A stretch of DNA of 12,195 nt from an uncultured Oscillospiraceae bacterium (lineage in GTDB: Bacteria; Bacillota; Clostridia; Oscillospirales; Acutalibacteraceae): the NCBI GenBank assembly GCA_900550095.1, contig URRG01000030.1:1-12195 (forward strand), in the 5' to 3' direction. Every line of letters begins with the position of its first letter. Positions within the stretch are counted from its first letter, which is position 1. The notes beneath the pieces are model-generated. The model was not told where the DNA came from and did no database searches. It saw only the letters and a list, made by a program, of their open reading frames with translations. The position numbers were made by a program, and so were the translations under genes. Positions 5,699-12,195 of this stretch are shown piece by piece.

Positions 5699-7258
5699 TC
5701 AATCGGGTCCTCTGCCATAGGTAGCCGCCAGACTCTTCAGCGTTCCCGCCAATGAATCGTTCAGCTGCCCGGGCAGAAGGCGCCACTGCCAGTTTCCGCC
5801 CATGGTGGAGGGGAAGTTCATACGGGCTTCACCTGGAAGCCCCAGCACATCCTGCGCCTGGAAAATAACCGTGTTGGCCGGGGAGGCATATAAAAGGCGC
5901 ATAGCGGCTACAGGCAGTTCTTCCGAATCTACAACGTTCAGAAAATCGGAAGGAAACCGCCTGGCCTCCTCTGGAAGATTCTCATACCACCCCACCAGTG
6001 TATCGTTGTCATGGGTCCCGGCGTAGGCCACCAGGTTGCGTTTATACATATACGGAAGGTGGTCGTTATCCTTTCTTCCGTCAAACGCGAACTGAAGGAC
6101 CTTCATGCCCGGATAACCAGATTCCGCCAGCAGTGCCTCCACTTCCGGCACAAGGACGCCCAGATCCTCAGCGATGATCTCAGTTTCCCCTGCGGATTCC
6201 CGGATGGCTTCTATCAGCTTCATGCCGGGACCTGGGCGATAGCTTCCATTTTTCGCCGTCGTATCCTCCGCCGGTACGGAAAAATACCGGCAGATCCCGA
6301 TAAAATGATCGATGCGGACACAGTCAAAGAGCCCGGCGGCGGCTTTCATGCGTTCGCGCCACCAGTTGAAATCCTCTTCTTCCAGCAGTTCCCAGTCGTA
6401 AAGAGGGTTGCCCCACAGCTGACCGTCCGCTGAAAAAGCGTCGGGTGGGACCCCGGCGACTTTTTTCGGCCTGTGTTCTTCATCCAGCTGAAAATACCGG
6501 CTGTGAGCCCATACGTCGGCGCTGTCCATAGCAACGTAAATAGGCATGTCGCCGATGACCCGGATCCCTTTCCCGTTGGCGTATTCCCGTATCCGCTTCC
6601 ATTGCCGGAAGAATACAAACTGGCAGAACTTCCAGAAGTCCGTTTCCTTCTTCAGAAGCGCCCCGTATTCCGAAACGGCATCCTTCTGGCAGAGCCGCAG
6701 AGCTTTGGGCCATTCCTGCCAGGAAACGCCGCCAAAATGGGATTTGCAGGCCATAAAGAGCGCATATTCCTCCAGCCAAAAGCTGTTTTCCCGGCAGAAG
6801 CAATCGAATTCCTCCGTCTTCTGATGGGAGCTTCTGGAAAAGGCCTTTTTCAGAAGGACAAAACGGTTTTCATAAAGAGCAGTATACTCCACCCGGTCTG
6901 CTCTTTCCTGCCAGGAGATTTCTTCAGTCTCTTCCTTCGTCAAAAGGCCTTCCGCTATAAGGATCTCTAAGTCGATGAAATACGGATTGCCCGCGAAAGC
7001 AGAAAAGCTTTGATAAGGACTGTCTCCGTAGCTCGTGGGACCGACAGGCAGGACCTGCCAGTATTTTTGTCCGGCCTTTTGAAGGAAATCCACAAAACGG
7101 CGGGCTTCCCTCCCCAGAGTCCCGATACCGTAGGGCGAGGGAAGAGCGCTTATGGGCAGCAGAATCCCTGCCCCCCTTTTGGAAAGGGAACGGTGTTTTT
7201 CCGGAATATTTTCCGATAAACAGGCGTCGGATGCAGCCGCGGCGCAAATGGTTTGCAA
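5699..7258 (-). CDS. malQ: 4-alpha-glucanotransferase (amylomaltase)
   Basis: Disproportionates alpha-1,4-glucans such as maltodextrins in the cytoplasm by moving glucosyl units between chains (glycoside hydrolase family 77). Of 519 residues, the family core starts at 28 with RGAGILLPISALPSPYGIGTLG, followed by YWQVLPVGPTSYGDSPYQS near 66-84 and GDMPIYVAMDSADVW at 236-250. Predicted catalytic residues are D317 in RIDH (nucleophile), E364 in AEDLG (acid/base) and D417 in GTHDND. The C-terminus has the usual GLPGEARMNFPST and NWQWR segments. Translation probably starts at TTG (7256-7258), because AAGGTGAT stands at the right distance and no ATG lies near the beginning. This leaves an unusual 27-residue N-terminal extension rich in alanine and serine. 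It is a single-gene unit with its own promoter, divergent from uxaBA. No terminator hairpin was seen after it. Confidence 0.95.
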   Translation of the reverse strand: MQTICAAAASDACLSENIPEKHRSLSKRGAGILLPISALPSPYGIGTLGREARRFVDFLQKAGQKYWQVLPVGPTSYGDSPYQSFSAFAGNPYFIDLEILIAEGLLTKEETEEISWQERADRVEYTALYENRFVLLKKAFSRSSHQKTEEFDCFCRENSFWLEEYALFMACKSHFGGVSWQEWPKALRLCQKDAVSEYGALLKKETDFWKFCQFVFFRQWKRIREYANGKGIRVIGDMPIYVAMDSADVWAHSRYFQLDEEHRPKKVAGVPPDAFSADGQLWGNPLYDWELLEEEDFNWWRERMKAAAGLFDCVRIDHFIGICRYFSVPAEDTTAKNGSYRPGPGMKLIEAIRESAGETEIIAEDLGVLVPEVEALLAESGYPGMKVLQFAFDGRKDNDHLPYMYKRNLVAYAGTHDNDTLVGWYENLPEEARRFPSDFLNVVDSEELPVAAMRLLYASPANTVIFQAQDVLGLPGEARMNFPSTMGGNWQWRLLPGQLNDSLAGTLKSLAATYGRGPD

Positions 7259-7301
7259 GCTATATCACCTTTTTTCTTATTAATCTTATAGGAACGAATG
7301 T

Positions 7302-7331
7302 ATCATAGCATTATTCCACAGCATCTGTCAA
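7302..7331 (-). promoter_or_regulatory. SigA promoter of malQ
   Basis: On the minus strand a perfect TTGACA (7326-7331) is followed after 18 bases by TATGAT (7302-7307), about 45 bases before the TTG start of malQ. It is the best SigA-type match in this intergenic region for that strand. Confidence 0.7.
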
Positions 7332-7414
7332 ATAAATCGATTGGAAACGGATTTGTTTTGTTAAAAGTATATAAATATATCTCTCCTATTCTATGAAAGA
7401 GCCAAAAAACAGAA

Positions 7415-7442
7415 TTGACTTTTGGGAAAAAATTGCTACAAT
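7415..7442 (+). promoter_or_regulatory. SigA promoter of uxaBA
   Basis: TTGACT (7415-7420) and TACAAT (7437-7442) with a 16-base spacer lie about 47 bases before the uxaB start. This promoter decides the start codon of uxaB, because the in-frame ATGs at 7393 and 7441 fall upstream of or inside it. It is divergent from the malQ promoter, with 83 bases between the two -35 boxes. Confidence 0.7.
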
Positions 7443-7488
7443 GCAGATAGAAGAACACCCAAGACAAAACCAAAGCGGGGCGAAAAGC

Positions 7489-8952
7489 ATGAAAACCATC
7501 CGGGAAATGGTAAATCGGGAAGAATTCCCTGTCCGTATTCTGCAGTTCGGCGAAGGAAACTTTCTTCGCGCGTTTGTGGATCAGATGGTGGATGAAGCCA
7601 ATCAGAAAAACGTCTTCAACGGAAGTATTATTGCTGTAAAACCTAGGGCGGGAGGTGATCTTTCCCTCTTTGAAAAGCAGGATTTCCTTTTTACCGTATA
7701 CCGCAGAGGAAAGGAAGCTGGGAAACTGGTTTCAAAACCGCAGGCTGTGTCCTGTGTGAAAAAGGTTATTCACTGCTATGACAGCTATGAGGAATACATG
7801 GCTTTGGCCGAGATCTCTTCTCTGGAATTTGTCATCTCCAACACTACGGAAGCCGGCATAGTATTTTCACAAGACGACACGTTTGCTATGCGCCCTCCCG
7901 CTTCCTTCCCTGCCAAAGCGACCCAGTGGCTGTACCGGCGGTTCACGCATTTTTCAGGGGCGCTGGATAAGGGCATGACCTTCCTCCCTACAGAGCTGAT
8001 CGAAAACAACGGCGGAGAACTTAAGGACTGTATTCTCCGGTACGGGCAGCTTTGGAACCTGGGAACGGAGTTCCTCCGTTGGGTGGAGGAGGCCTGCGTC
8101 TTCTGTTCCACTCTGGTGGACCGGATCGTAACAGGCTATCCGGAAGACGCCTCCGCATGCTTTCAGAAACTGGGATATGAGGATGCTTTGCTGGATGCGG
8201 CGGAACCCTTTGGCTTCTGGGCCATTGAGGATAAGGGGAATGTGGCAGACCGGTTCCCGCTGGACAAGGCGGGGCTCCCTGTGCTTTTTACCCAGGACAT
8301 TACGCCTTACAGAGAGCGCAAGGTCCGCATTTTGAACGGGGCACATACCGGGACGGCCATGGCCGGATATCTGGCGGGAGCGGATACCGTCGGCGAATGC
8401 ATGGAGGATGGCCTCATACGAAGATTTATGGAGCGGCTTGTGAAAACGGAACTGGCTCCAACCGTTCCCCTCCCGGCTGAAGAAGCGGCGGATTTTACAA
8501 GAAGCGCCTTTGAACGGTTTGAAAATCCGTATCTGCATCATTCGCTTTTATCCATAGCGCTGAATTCCGTTTCCAAATGGAAGGCGCGTCTTCTTCCCTC
8601 TCTCAGAGATTTTTTGCAGGAACACGGCGCGCTGCCTCCCTGCGCGGTATTTTCTTTTGCCGCTCTTTTGGCCTTTTACAGCGCCGGATATGTTCAGGCT
8701 CCGAAGGGACGCAGGCCGGAAATCCGGGACGAGACCTCCGTTACCGCCTTTTTTGAAGTCCATGGCGGGGAGGCTCCTCAAAAGCTCGCGTATTCCGCCG
8801 CTTCCAATGCCTCCTTCTGGGGAGAAGATCTCTCTCGGATTCCAGGCTTTACAGAAATGGCGGGAAAATGGCTGGAGGTTATTCGCAGCGAAGGCATGCG
8901 GGCTGCTCTGGAAAAGCTTCTGTATCCCCTTGAAAAGGAGGCGGGCGTATGA
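7489..8952 (+). CDS. uxaB: Tagaturonate reductase (altronate oxidoreductase)
   Basis: Reduces D-tagaturonate to D-altronate with NADH in galacturonate breakdown. The 487 residues match the length of the UxaB branch of the mannitol dehydrogenase family. The N-terminal nucleotide-binding region shows VRILQFGEGNFLRAF at 15-29, then SNTTEAGI at 118-125 and LPTELIENNGGELKDCI at 166-182. The C-terminal domain carries the family signature YRERKVRILNGAHTG at 274-288, with the catalytic lysine expected at K278 and the conserved N and H. The start is the ATG at 7489-7491, placed after the promoter; its ribosome binding site (GGGG nine bases upstream) is weak. The stop overlaps the uxaA start by four bases. 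FGFWAIEDKG (241-250) and the N-NG pattern favour tagaturonate over fructuronate reductase (UxuB). The isomerase uxaC is not in the window. Confidence 0.92.
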   Translation: MKTIREMVNREEFPVRILQFGEGNFLRAFVDQMVDEANQKNVFNGSIIAVKPRAGGDLSLFEKQDFLFTVYRRGKEAGKLVSKPQAVSCVKKVIHCYDSYEEYMALAEISSLEFVISNTTEAGIVFSQDDTFAMRPPASFPAKATQWLYRRFTHFSGALDKGMTFLPTELIENNGGELKDCILRYGQLWNLGTEFLRWVEEACVFCSTLVDRIVTGYPEDASACFQKLGYEDALLDAAEPFGFWAIEDKGNVADRFPLDKAGLPVLFTQDITPYRERKVRILNGAHTGTAMAGYLAGADTVGECMEDGLIRRFMERLVKTELAPTVPLPAEEAADFTRSAFERFENPYLHHSLLSIALNSVSKWKARLLPSLRDFLQEHGALPPCAVFSFAALLAFYSAGYVQAPKGRRPEIRDETSVTAFFEVHGGEAPQKLAYSAASNASFWGEDLSRIPGFTEMAGKWLEVIRSEGMRAALEKLLYPLEKEAGV

Positions 8953-10433
8953 TTTCGGTTCTGCAGATCCATCCCAAGGACAACGTGGCGGTGGCGCTCT
9001 CTTCTCTTTCCAAAGGGGAAACGCCGGCTCCTCTGCGCTTCCCTTTACGGGAGGATATTCCCGCAGGCCATAAAATAGCCCTGCGGGATCTGGCTGAAGG
9101 GGAGCAGATTATAAAATACGGCAGCCCTATCGGACATGCCGCAAAGGAGATCCCACAAGGCGCGCTGGTACACACTGGCAACACAGCTTCTGATTTGGAA
9201 GGCCTTTTGGAATATGCCTACTCTCCCTCGTATCAGGAAACAGAACCAGCGCCGGAGAAAGCGTTTTTCTGGGGATACCGCAGGCCGGACGGAAAAACAG
9301 GTATCCGCAATGAGCTTTGGATCGTGCCCACCGTAGGCTGTGTAAATTCTATAGCCCGGCAGATCAAAAAGGAAGCGGAAAAGCTCTGCCCCGATGCTCC
9401 CGATGGGATCCACGCCTTTTCCCACCCCTATGGGTGTTCCCAGCTTGGAGACGATCTTCTCAATACACAGAAGGCCCTTTGCGGGCTGATCCGGCATCCT
9501 AACGCGGGAGGTGTTCTGGTTTTAGGCCTGGGGTGTGAAAACAATACGCTGGAAAGCCTCAAAAAAGAACTGGGAGGATACGACCCCCAACGGGTGAAAT
9601 TCCTTATGTGCCAGGACTGCGAGGATGAAATCTCCGCAGGAGCCTCTCTCATGCGGGAGCTCTGTGACTACGCGAAGACCTTTCAGCGGGAAAAACGTCC
9701 GGCCTCCGAGCTTATAGTAGGACTGAAATGCGGCGGCTCAGACGGCTTTTCCGGTATCACGGCGAATCCCGTGGTGGGCGGCTTTTCAGATTTTCTCATA
9801 TCCCAGGGAGGAGCCGCCATTCTTACGGAGGTCCCGGAAATGTTCGGGGCCGAGCAGCTTCTGATGAACCGCTGCAGGGATAAACACATCTTTGAAAAAC
9901 TCTGCAATCTGATAAACGGCTTTAAATCCTATTTTATGCGCTACGGGGAAAAGGTCGATGAGAACCCCTCCCCCGGGAACAAAGCGGGAGGCATCACCAC
10001 TCTGGAGGATAAGTCTCTGGGCTGCGTCCAGAAATCCGGGAGCGCTCCCGTGGAGGATGTGCTATCCTATGGGGAGCCGGTTTCAAGAAAAGGCCTGAGC
10101 CTTCTGCAGTCTCCGGGGAACGATCTTGTGGCGTCCTGCGCCCTGGCCGTTTCGGGAGCTCAGCTGGTGCTCTTTACAACGGGCCGGGGGACGCCCTTTT
10201 CCTGCCCTGTCCCCACCCTGAAGATTTCCAGCAATTCCGATTTGGCGGCCCGGAAACAGCAATGGATCGATTTTGATGCAGGGCGTATGCTGTCCGAAGG
10301 GGCGGAACGCTCTTCCCTGAGCCGGGAACTCTTTGACCTGGCGCTCACCGTTGCATCCGGGGAAACGAAGGCCAAAAGCGAGGGCTTGGATAAAAGCGAA
10401 TTTGCCATTTTTAAAGACGGCATCACTCTGTGA
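8949..10433 (+). CDS. uxaA: Altronate dehydratase
   Basis: Dehydrates D-altronate to 2-keto-3-deoxygluconate, the step after UxaB. The 494 residues are the normal length. An N-terminal SAF domain (about 1-95) contains DNVAVAL and the conserved DIPAGHKIALRD at 37-48, with GSPIGHAAKEI and the histidine in ALVHTGN. The catalytic part starts with GYRRPDGKTGIRNELWIVPTVGCVN at 109-133 and holds HPYGCSQLGDD, LGLGCENN, GLKCGGSDGFSGITANPVVG at 258-277 and TTGRGTPF near 410-417. Conserved cysteines suitable for an iron centre are at 131, 163, 196 and 261. The ATG overlaps the uxaB stop (ATGA) and has GGAGG upstream. No convincing terminator follows; the next promoter begins 38 bases after the stop. Galactarate dehydratase is a relative, but the pairing with uxaB decides the name. 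Confidence 0.95.
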   Translation: MISVLQIHPKDNVAVALSSLSKGETPAPLRFPLREDIPAGHKIALRDLAEGEQIIKYGSPIGHAAKEIPQGALVHTGNTASDLEGLLEYAYSPSYQETEPAPEKAFFWGYRRPDGKTGIRNELWIVPTVGCVNSIARQIKKEAEKLCPDAPDGIHAFSHPYGCSQLGDDLLNTQKALCGLIRHPNAGGVLVLGLGCENNTLESLKKELGGYDPQRVKFLMCQDCEDEISAGASLMRELCDYAKTFQREKRPASELIVGLKCGGSDGFSGITANPVVGGFSDFLISQGGAAILTEVPEMFGAEQLLMNRCRDKHIFEKLCNLINGFKSYFMRYGEKVDENPSPGNKAGGITTLEDKSLGCVQKSGSAPVEDVLSYGEPVSRKGLSLLQSPGNDLVASCALAVSGAQLVLFTTGRGTPFSCPVPTLKISSNSDLAARKQQWIDFDAGRMLSEGAERSSLSRELFDLALTVASGETKAKSEGLDKSEFAIFKDGITL

Positions 10434-10470
10434 GTCCTTCTTTCTGCAGGGTGGAAAGAGGAAAAAACAG

Positions 10471-10499
10471 TTGATTTTCCGGATTAACCGTGGTATTAT
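10471..10499 (+). promoter_or_regulatory. SigA promoter of the pheST T-box operon
   Basis: TTGATT (10471-10476) and TATTAT (10494-10499) with a 17-base spacer lie just before the T-box Stem I, giving a predicted transcript start near 10506. It is the only strong promoter between uxaA and the leader. Confidence 0.72.
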
Positions 10500-10505
10500 T
10501 GATAG

Positions 10506-10796
10506 TGCTTGAAATGCAGATAGATAGAACGCGTGGAAAAAGGAAGTACCCTTATTTCCCACCGGGCAGAGAATGTATGCCAAGGGCTGGAAGCATACTG
10601 CGGTGCAATAAGGCGAAGTTCCCTTTGGAGCGGCACAGCTGAAAGAAAACAGTAGGCTGTGACGGCTGGCTTCCGTTACAGAGCCTCAGAGTTGTTCTCC
10701 GGCAAAGAGATTATGTAATCCAGCCGGACGACATAAATGAGGGTGGTACCACGAAATCAGGCTTTCGTCCCTTTGGGATGAAAGCCTTTTCTTTTT
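10506..10796 (+). ncRNA. T-box leader riboswitch, phenylalanine specific
   Basis: Senses uncharged tRNA-Phe and lets transcription pass into pheST when phenylalanyl-tRNA is low. Stem I is visible as nested helices: AAAGG/CCTTT (10539-10543 with 10622-10626), CCTTATT/AATAAGG (10550-10556 with 10607-10613) and GTATGC/GCATAC (10575-10580 with 10593-10598). The apical loop has GGGCTGGAA and is preceded by CAGAGA. The specifier loop has AAGTA on one side and CGAAG-TTC-C on the other, and TTC (10619-10621) is a Phe codon. Stem III pairs 10691-10703 with 10723-10732. The T-box GGGTGGTACCACG (10741-10753) has the bulge UGGU (10744-10747), matching an ACCA tRNA end. AGGG and ACG of the T-box can pair with CGTCCCT (10766-10772), competing with the terminator. 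Confidence 0.95.
10760..10796 (+). terminator. T-box regulated intrinsic terminator
   Basis: The arms 10760-10771 and 10775-10786 form a 12-bp stem with one G-U pair and a TTT loop, followed by TTTTCTTTTT (10787-10796). The left arm is shared with the antiterminator helix, as expected for a T-box switch. Confidence 0.93.
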
Positions 10797-10853
10797 GTAT
10801 TTCACTATTTTGGATTTCAGCCGCCGGGTTTCCCCGGGGCCTATGAGGAAAGG

Positions 10854-11882
10854 ATGGATTCCATGAAACAGGAGCTTGAGGCGATCCGCCGGAAAGCGGA
10901 ACAGGAGCTGAACGCTGCAGAAAGCCAGCAGGCGCTGGAAGCTCTGCGTGTGCAGTATCTGGGAAAAAAGGGCGAGGTGACGGCTATTTTGAAGAAAATG
11001 GGCGGCCTTTCCCCGGAAGAGAGGCCGGTTATCGGCCAACTGGCCAACGAAGTCAGAGCGTTTATTGAAAACGACTTGGTAAAGCGCGCCGCCGAACTGA
11101 AGGAAGCCGAACTGAAAAAGAGGCTGGAAGCGGAAACAATCGACGTGACCATGCCCGGCAAGCGCCATGAAACAGGCACGCAGCACCCTCTTTCCGGCGT
11201 TTTGGAGGAAATCAAGGAAATTTTTGTGGGAATGGGCTTCGATATCGTGGAAGGCCCAGAGGTAGAATACGACTATTACAATTTTGAGGCCCTGAACATC
11301 CCCAAGGATCACCCAGCCCGGGACACGCAGGATACTTTTTACATCAATGACAATATTGTGCTGAGAACGCAGACCTCTCCCGTGCAGGTGCGCGTCATGG
11401 AAAAGCAGAAGCCTCCTATCCGCGTCATTTCTCCGGGCCGCGTATACCGCTCCGACGCGCTGGACGCCACGCACTCCCCCCTCTTCCATCAGATCGAGGG
11501 CCTTGTGGTGGATAAGGGAATCTCTTTTGCGGATCTGAAAGGCACCCTTGAAACCTTTATCAAGAGGCTTTATGGGGAAGACAGCGTGGTACGCTTCCGC
11601 CCCCATCACTTCCCCTTCACAGAACCCAGCGCAGAAGTGGACGTGCAGTGCTTCAACTGCCACGGCGAGGGCTGCCGTCTCTGCAAGGGCGAAGGCTGGA
11701 TCGAGATCCTGGGCTGTGGAATGGTGCACCCCAAGGTGCTATCCAACTGCGGCATCGATCCGGAGGTATACAGCGGTTTTGCTCTGGGCATGGGCCTTGA
11801 GCGCGTCGTTATGCGCCGTTATGCTATCGACGACATTCGCATGTTCTATGAAAACGACGTGCGTTTCCTGAAGCAGTTCTGA
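10854..11882 (+). CDS. pheS: Phenylalanine--tRNA ligase alpha subunit
   Basis: Catalytic subunit of the (alpha-beta)2 enzyme that charges tRNA-Phe in the cytoplasm. The 342 residues match the bacterial family. Residues 1-90 are the coiled-coil tRNA-binding arm (LRVQYLGKKGEVTAIL, LSPEERPVIGQLANEVR). The class II catalytic core follows, with HPLSGVLEEIKEIFVGMGF, GPEVEYDYYNFEALN, motif 2 in PGRVYRSDALDATHSPLFHQIEG, FPFTEPSAEVDV and motif 3 in GFALGMGLERVVMRRYAIDD. The cysteine cluster CFNCHGEGCRLC (about 256-267) parallels the one in B. subtilis PheS. The first ATG (10854) has AGGAAAGG very close upstream; an ATG three codons later (10863) has better spacing from the same AAAGGA. Expression is controlled by the T-box leader that ends 57 bases upstream. 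It is followed by pheT. Confidence 0.97.
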   Translation: MDSMKQELEAIRRKAEQELNAAESQQALEALRVQYLGKKGEVTAILKKMGGLSPEERPVIGQLANEVRAFIENDLVKRAAELKEAELKKRLEAETIDVTMPGKRHETGTQHPLSGVLEEIKEIFVGMGFDIVEGPEVEYDYYNFEALNIPKDHPARDTQDTFYINDNIVLRTQTSPVQVRVMEKQKPPIRVISPGRVYRSDALDATHSPLFHQIEGLVVDKGISFADLKGTLETFIKRLYGEDSVVRFRPHHFPFTEPSAEVDVQCFNCHGEGCRLCKGEGWIEILGCGMVHPKVLSNCGIDPEVYSGFALGMGLERVVMRRYAIDDIRMFYENDVRFLKQF

Positions 11883-11927
11883 TGTGGGCTGCCTTATTCT
11901 GAGAAAGAGAAAGCGTGGTATTGAAAT

Positions 11928-12195
11928 ATGAATCTATCCATGAAATGGCTGCAGGAATTCACAAAAGTGCCGGAGATGCGCATGCGTGAATTTACAGAGG
12001 CAATAACTATGAGCGGTTCCAAGGTTGAAGGCTGGACCCAGGAAGGCGCTGAGATCGACAACGTGGTGGTCGCAAAAGTAGAAAAAATGGAGCGTCACCC
12101 GGATTCCGACCATCTTTGGATCTGTCAGGTGAACACAGGGGACGGCCCCCTTCTCCAGATCGTCACCGGCGCCCAGAATCTGAAGGAAGGAGACA
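11928..12195 (+). CDS. pheT: Phenylalanine--tRNA ligase beta subunit (5' part, runs off right edge)
   Basis: Beta subunit of phenylalanyl-tRNA synthetase, responsible for tRNA binding and editing. The 89 visible residues begin MNLSMKWLQEFTKV and continue ITMSGSKVEGW. They then enter the tRNA-binding EMAP/OB-type domain with VVVAKVEKMERHPDSDHLWICQVNTG and QIVTGAQNLKEGD, which is the expected N-terminal order. The start at 11928 follows pheS by 45 bases; the purine-rich GAGAAAGAGAAAG upstream is a weak ribosome binding site, and a second ATG at 11940 is possible. No promoter or terminator lies between pheS and pheT, so they are one transcript under the T-box. Confidence 0.95.
   Translation, partial: MNLSMKWLQEFTKVPEMRMREFTEAITMSGSKVEGWTQEGAEIDNVVVAKVEKMERHPDSDHLWICQVNTGDGPLLQIVTGAQNLKEGD

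Noticed and set aside
7341..7355. A catabolite-repression (cre) site at TGGAAACGGATTTG
   Set aside because: The second half does not match the cre consensus (the CGnTnnCA part fails), so it is only noted as a possible part of a loose dyad.
7393..7488. Upstream in-frame ATGs of uxaB at 7393 and 7441
   Set aside because: The 7393 codon lies upstream of the -35/-10 pair and the 7441 codon overlaps the -10 TACAAT. The UxaB family similarity begins only after 7489.
10686..11729. A 347-codon open frame on the minus strand opposite pheS and the T-box leader
   Set aside because: It lies opposite the strongly conserved pheS and overlaps the T-box terminator. Its translation is rich in H, F and L without a recognisable motif, which is typical of a frame mirrored from a biased coding sequence.
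1..12195. Mobile elements, CRISPR arrays, tRNA or rRNA genes, or a hidden new gene system
   Set aside because: No direct-repeat array, transposase-like frame, terminal inverted repeats or cloverleaf pattern was seen by eye on either strand. Known genes and their control sites account for nearly all bases.

Overview
The window looks like an ordinary chromosomal stretch from an endospore-forming clostridium, most likely an anaerobic gut Oscillospiraceae-type Firmicute. The reasons are a spoIIGA-sigE sporulation pair, CotF-type coat genes, an EndoA-type MazF, a T-box leader in front of pheST, strong AGGAGG-like ribosome binding sites and SigA-like promoters, in DNA of about 50% GC by eye. The taxonomic placement is inference; no rRNA or other marker is present.

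Left part, minus strand (1-7258). Reading in the direction of transcription from the right: malQ (4-alpha-glucanotransferase) has its own promoter. Next comes a four-gene operon: a small membrane protein, acpS, nnr (NAD(P)HX repair) and a lipoprotein. It has a clear promoter at 5561-5589 and a clear terminator at 2491-2526. Next is mazF/ndoA with its own candidate promoter and no visible antitoxin, then two small coat-protein genes that end at a strong terminator (1372-1411). The last unit is the spoIIG operon: spoIIGA (the protease that processes pro-SigE) followed by sigE, which runs off the left edge.

Right part, plus strand (7415-12195). uxaB and uxaA (tagaturonate reductase and altronate dehydratase, the middle of the galacturonate pathway) overlap by 4 bases and are divergent from malQ. 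A strong promoter then drives a complete phenylalanine T-box leader (specifier UUC), pheS and the start of pheT, which runs off the right edge.

The most notable points are as follows. The spoIIG promoter has consensus -35 and -10 hexamers held 21 bp apart, like the Spo0A-dependent spoIIG promoter of Bacillus subtilis, and its -35 lies inside the T-tract of the upstream terminator. The acpS/lipoprotein/alr/antitoxin/mazF neighbourhood known from B. subtilis is present without alr or the antitoxin. The uxaBA pair stands without uxaC. No mobile element, CRISPR array, tRNA or rRNA gene was seen, and I do not see an undescribed defence or metabolic system here. The only stretch longer than 300 bases without a gene (10434-10853) is filled by the pheS promoter and T-box leader.
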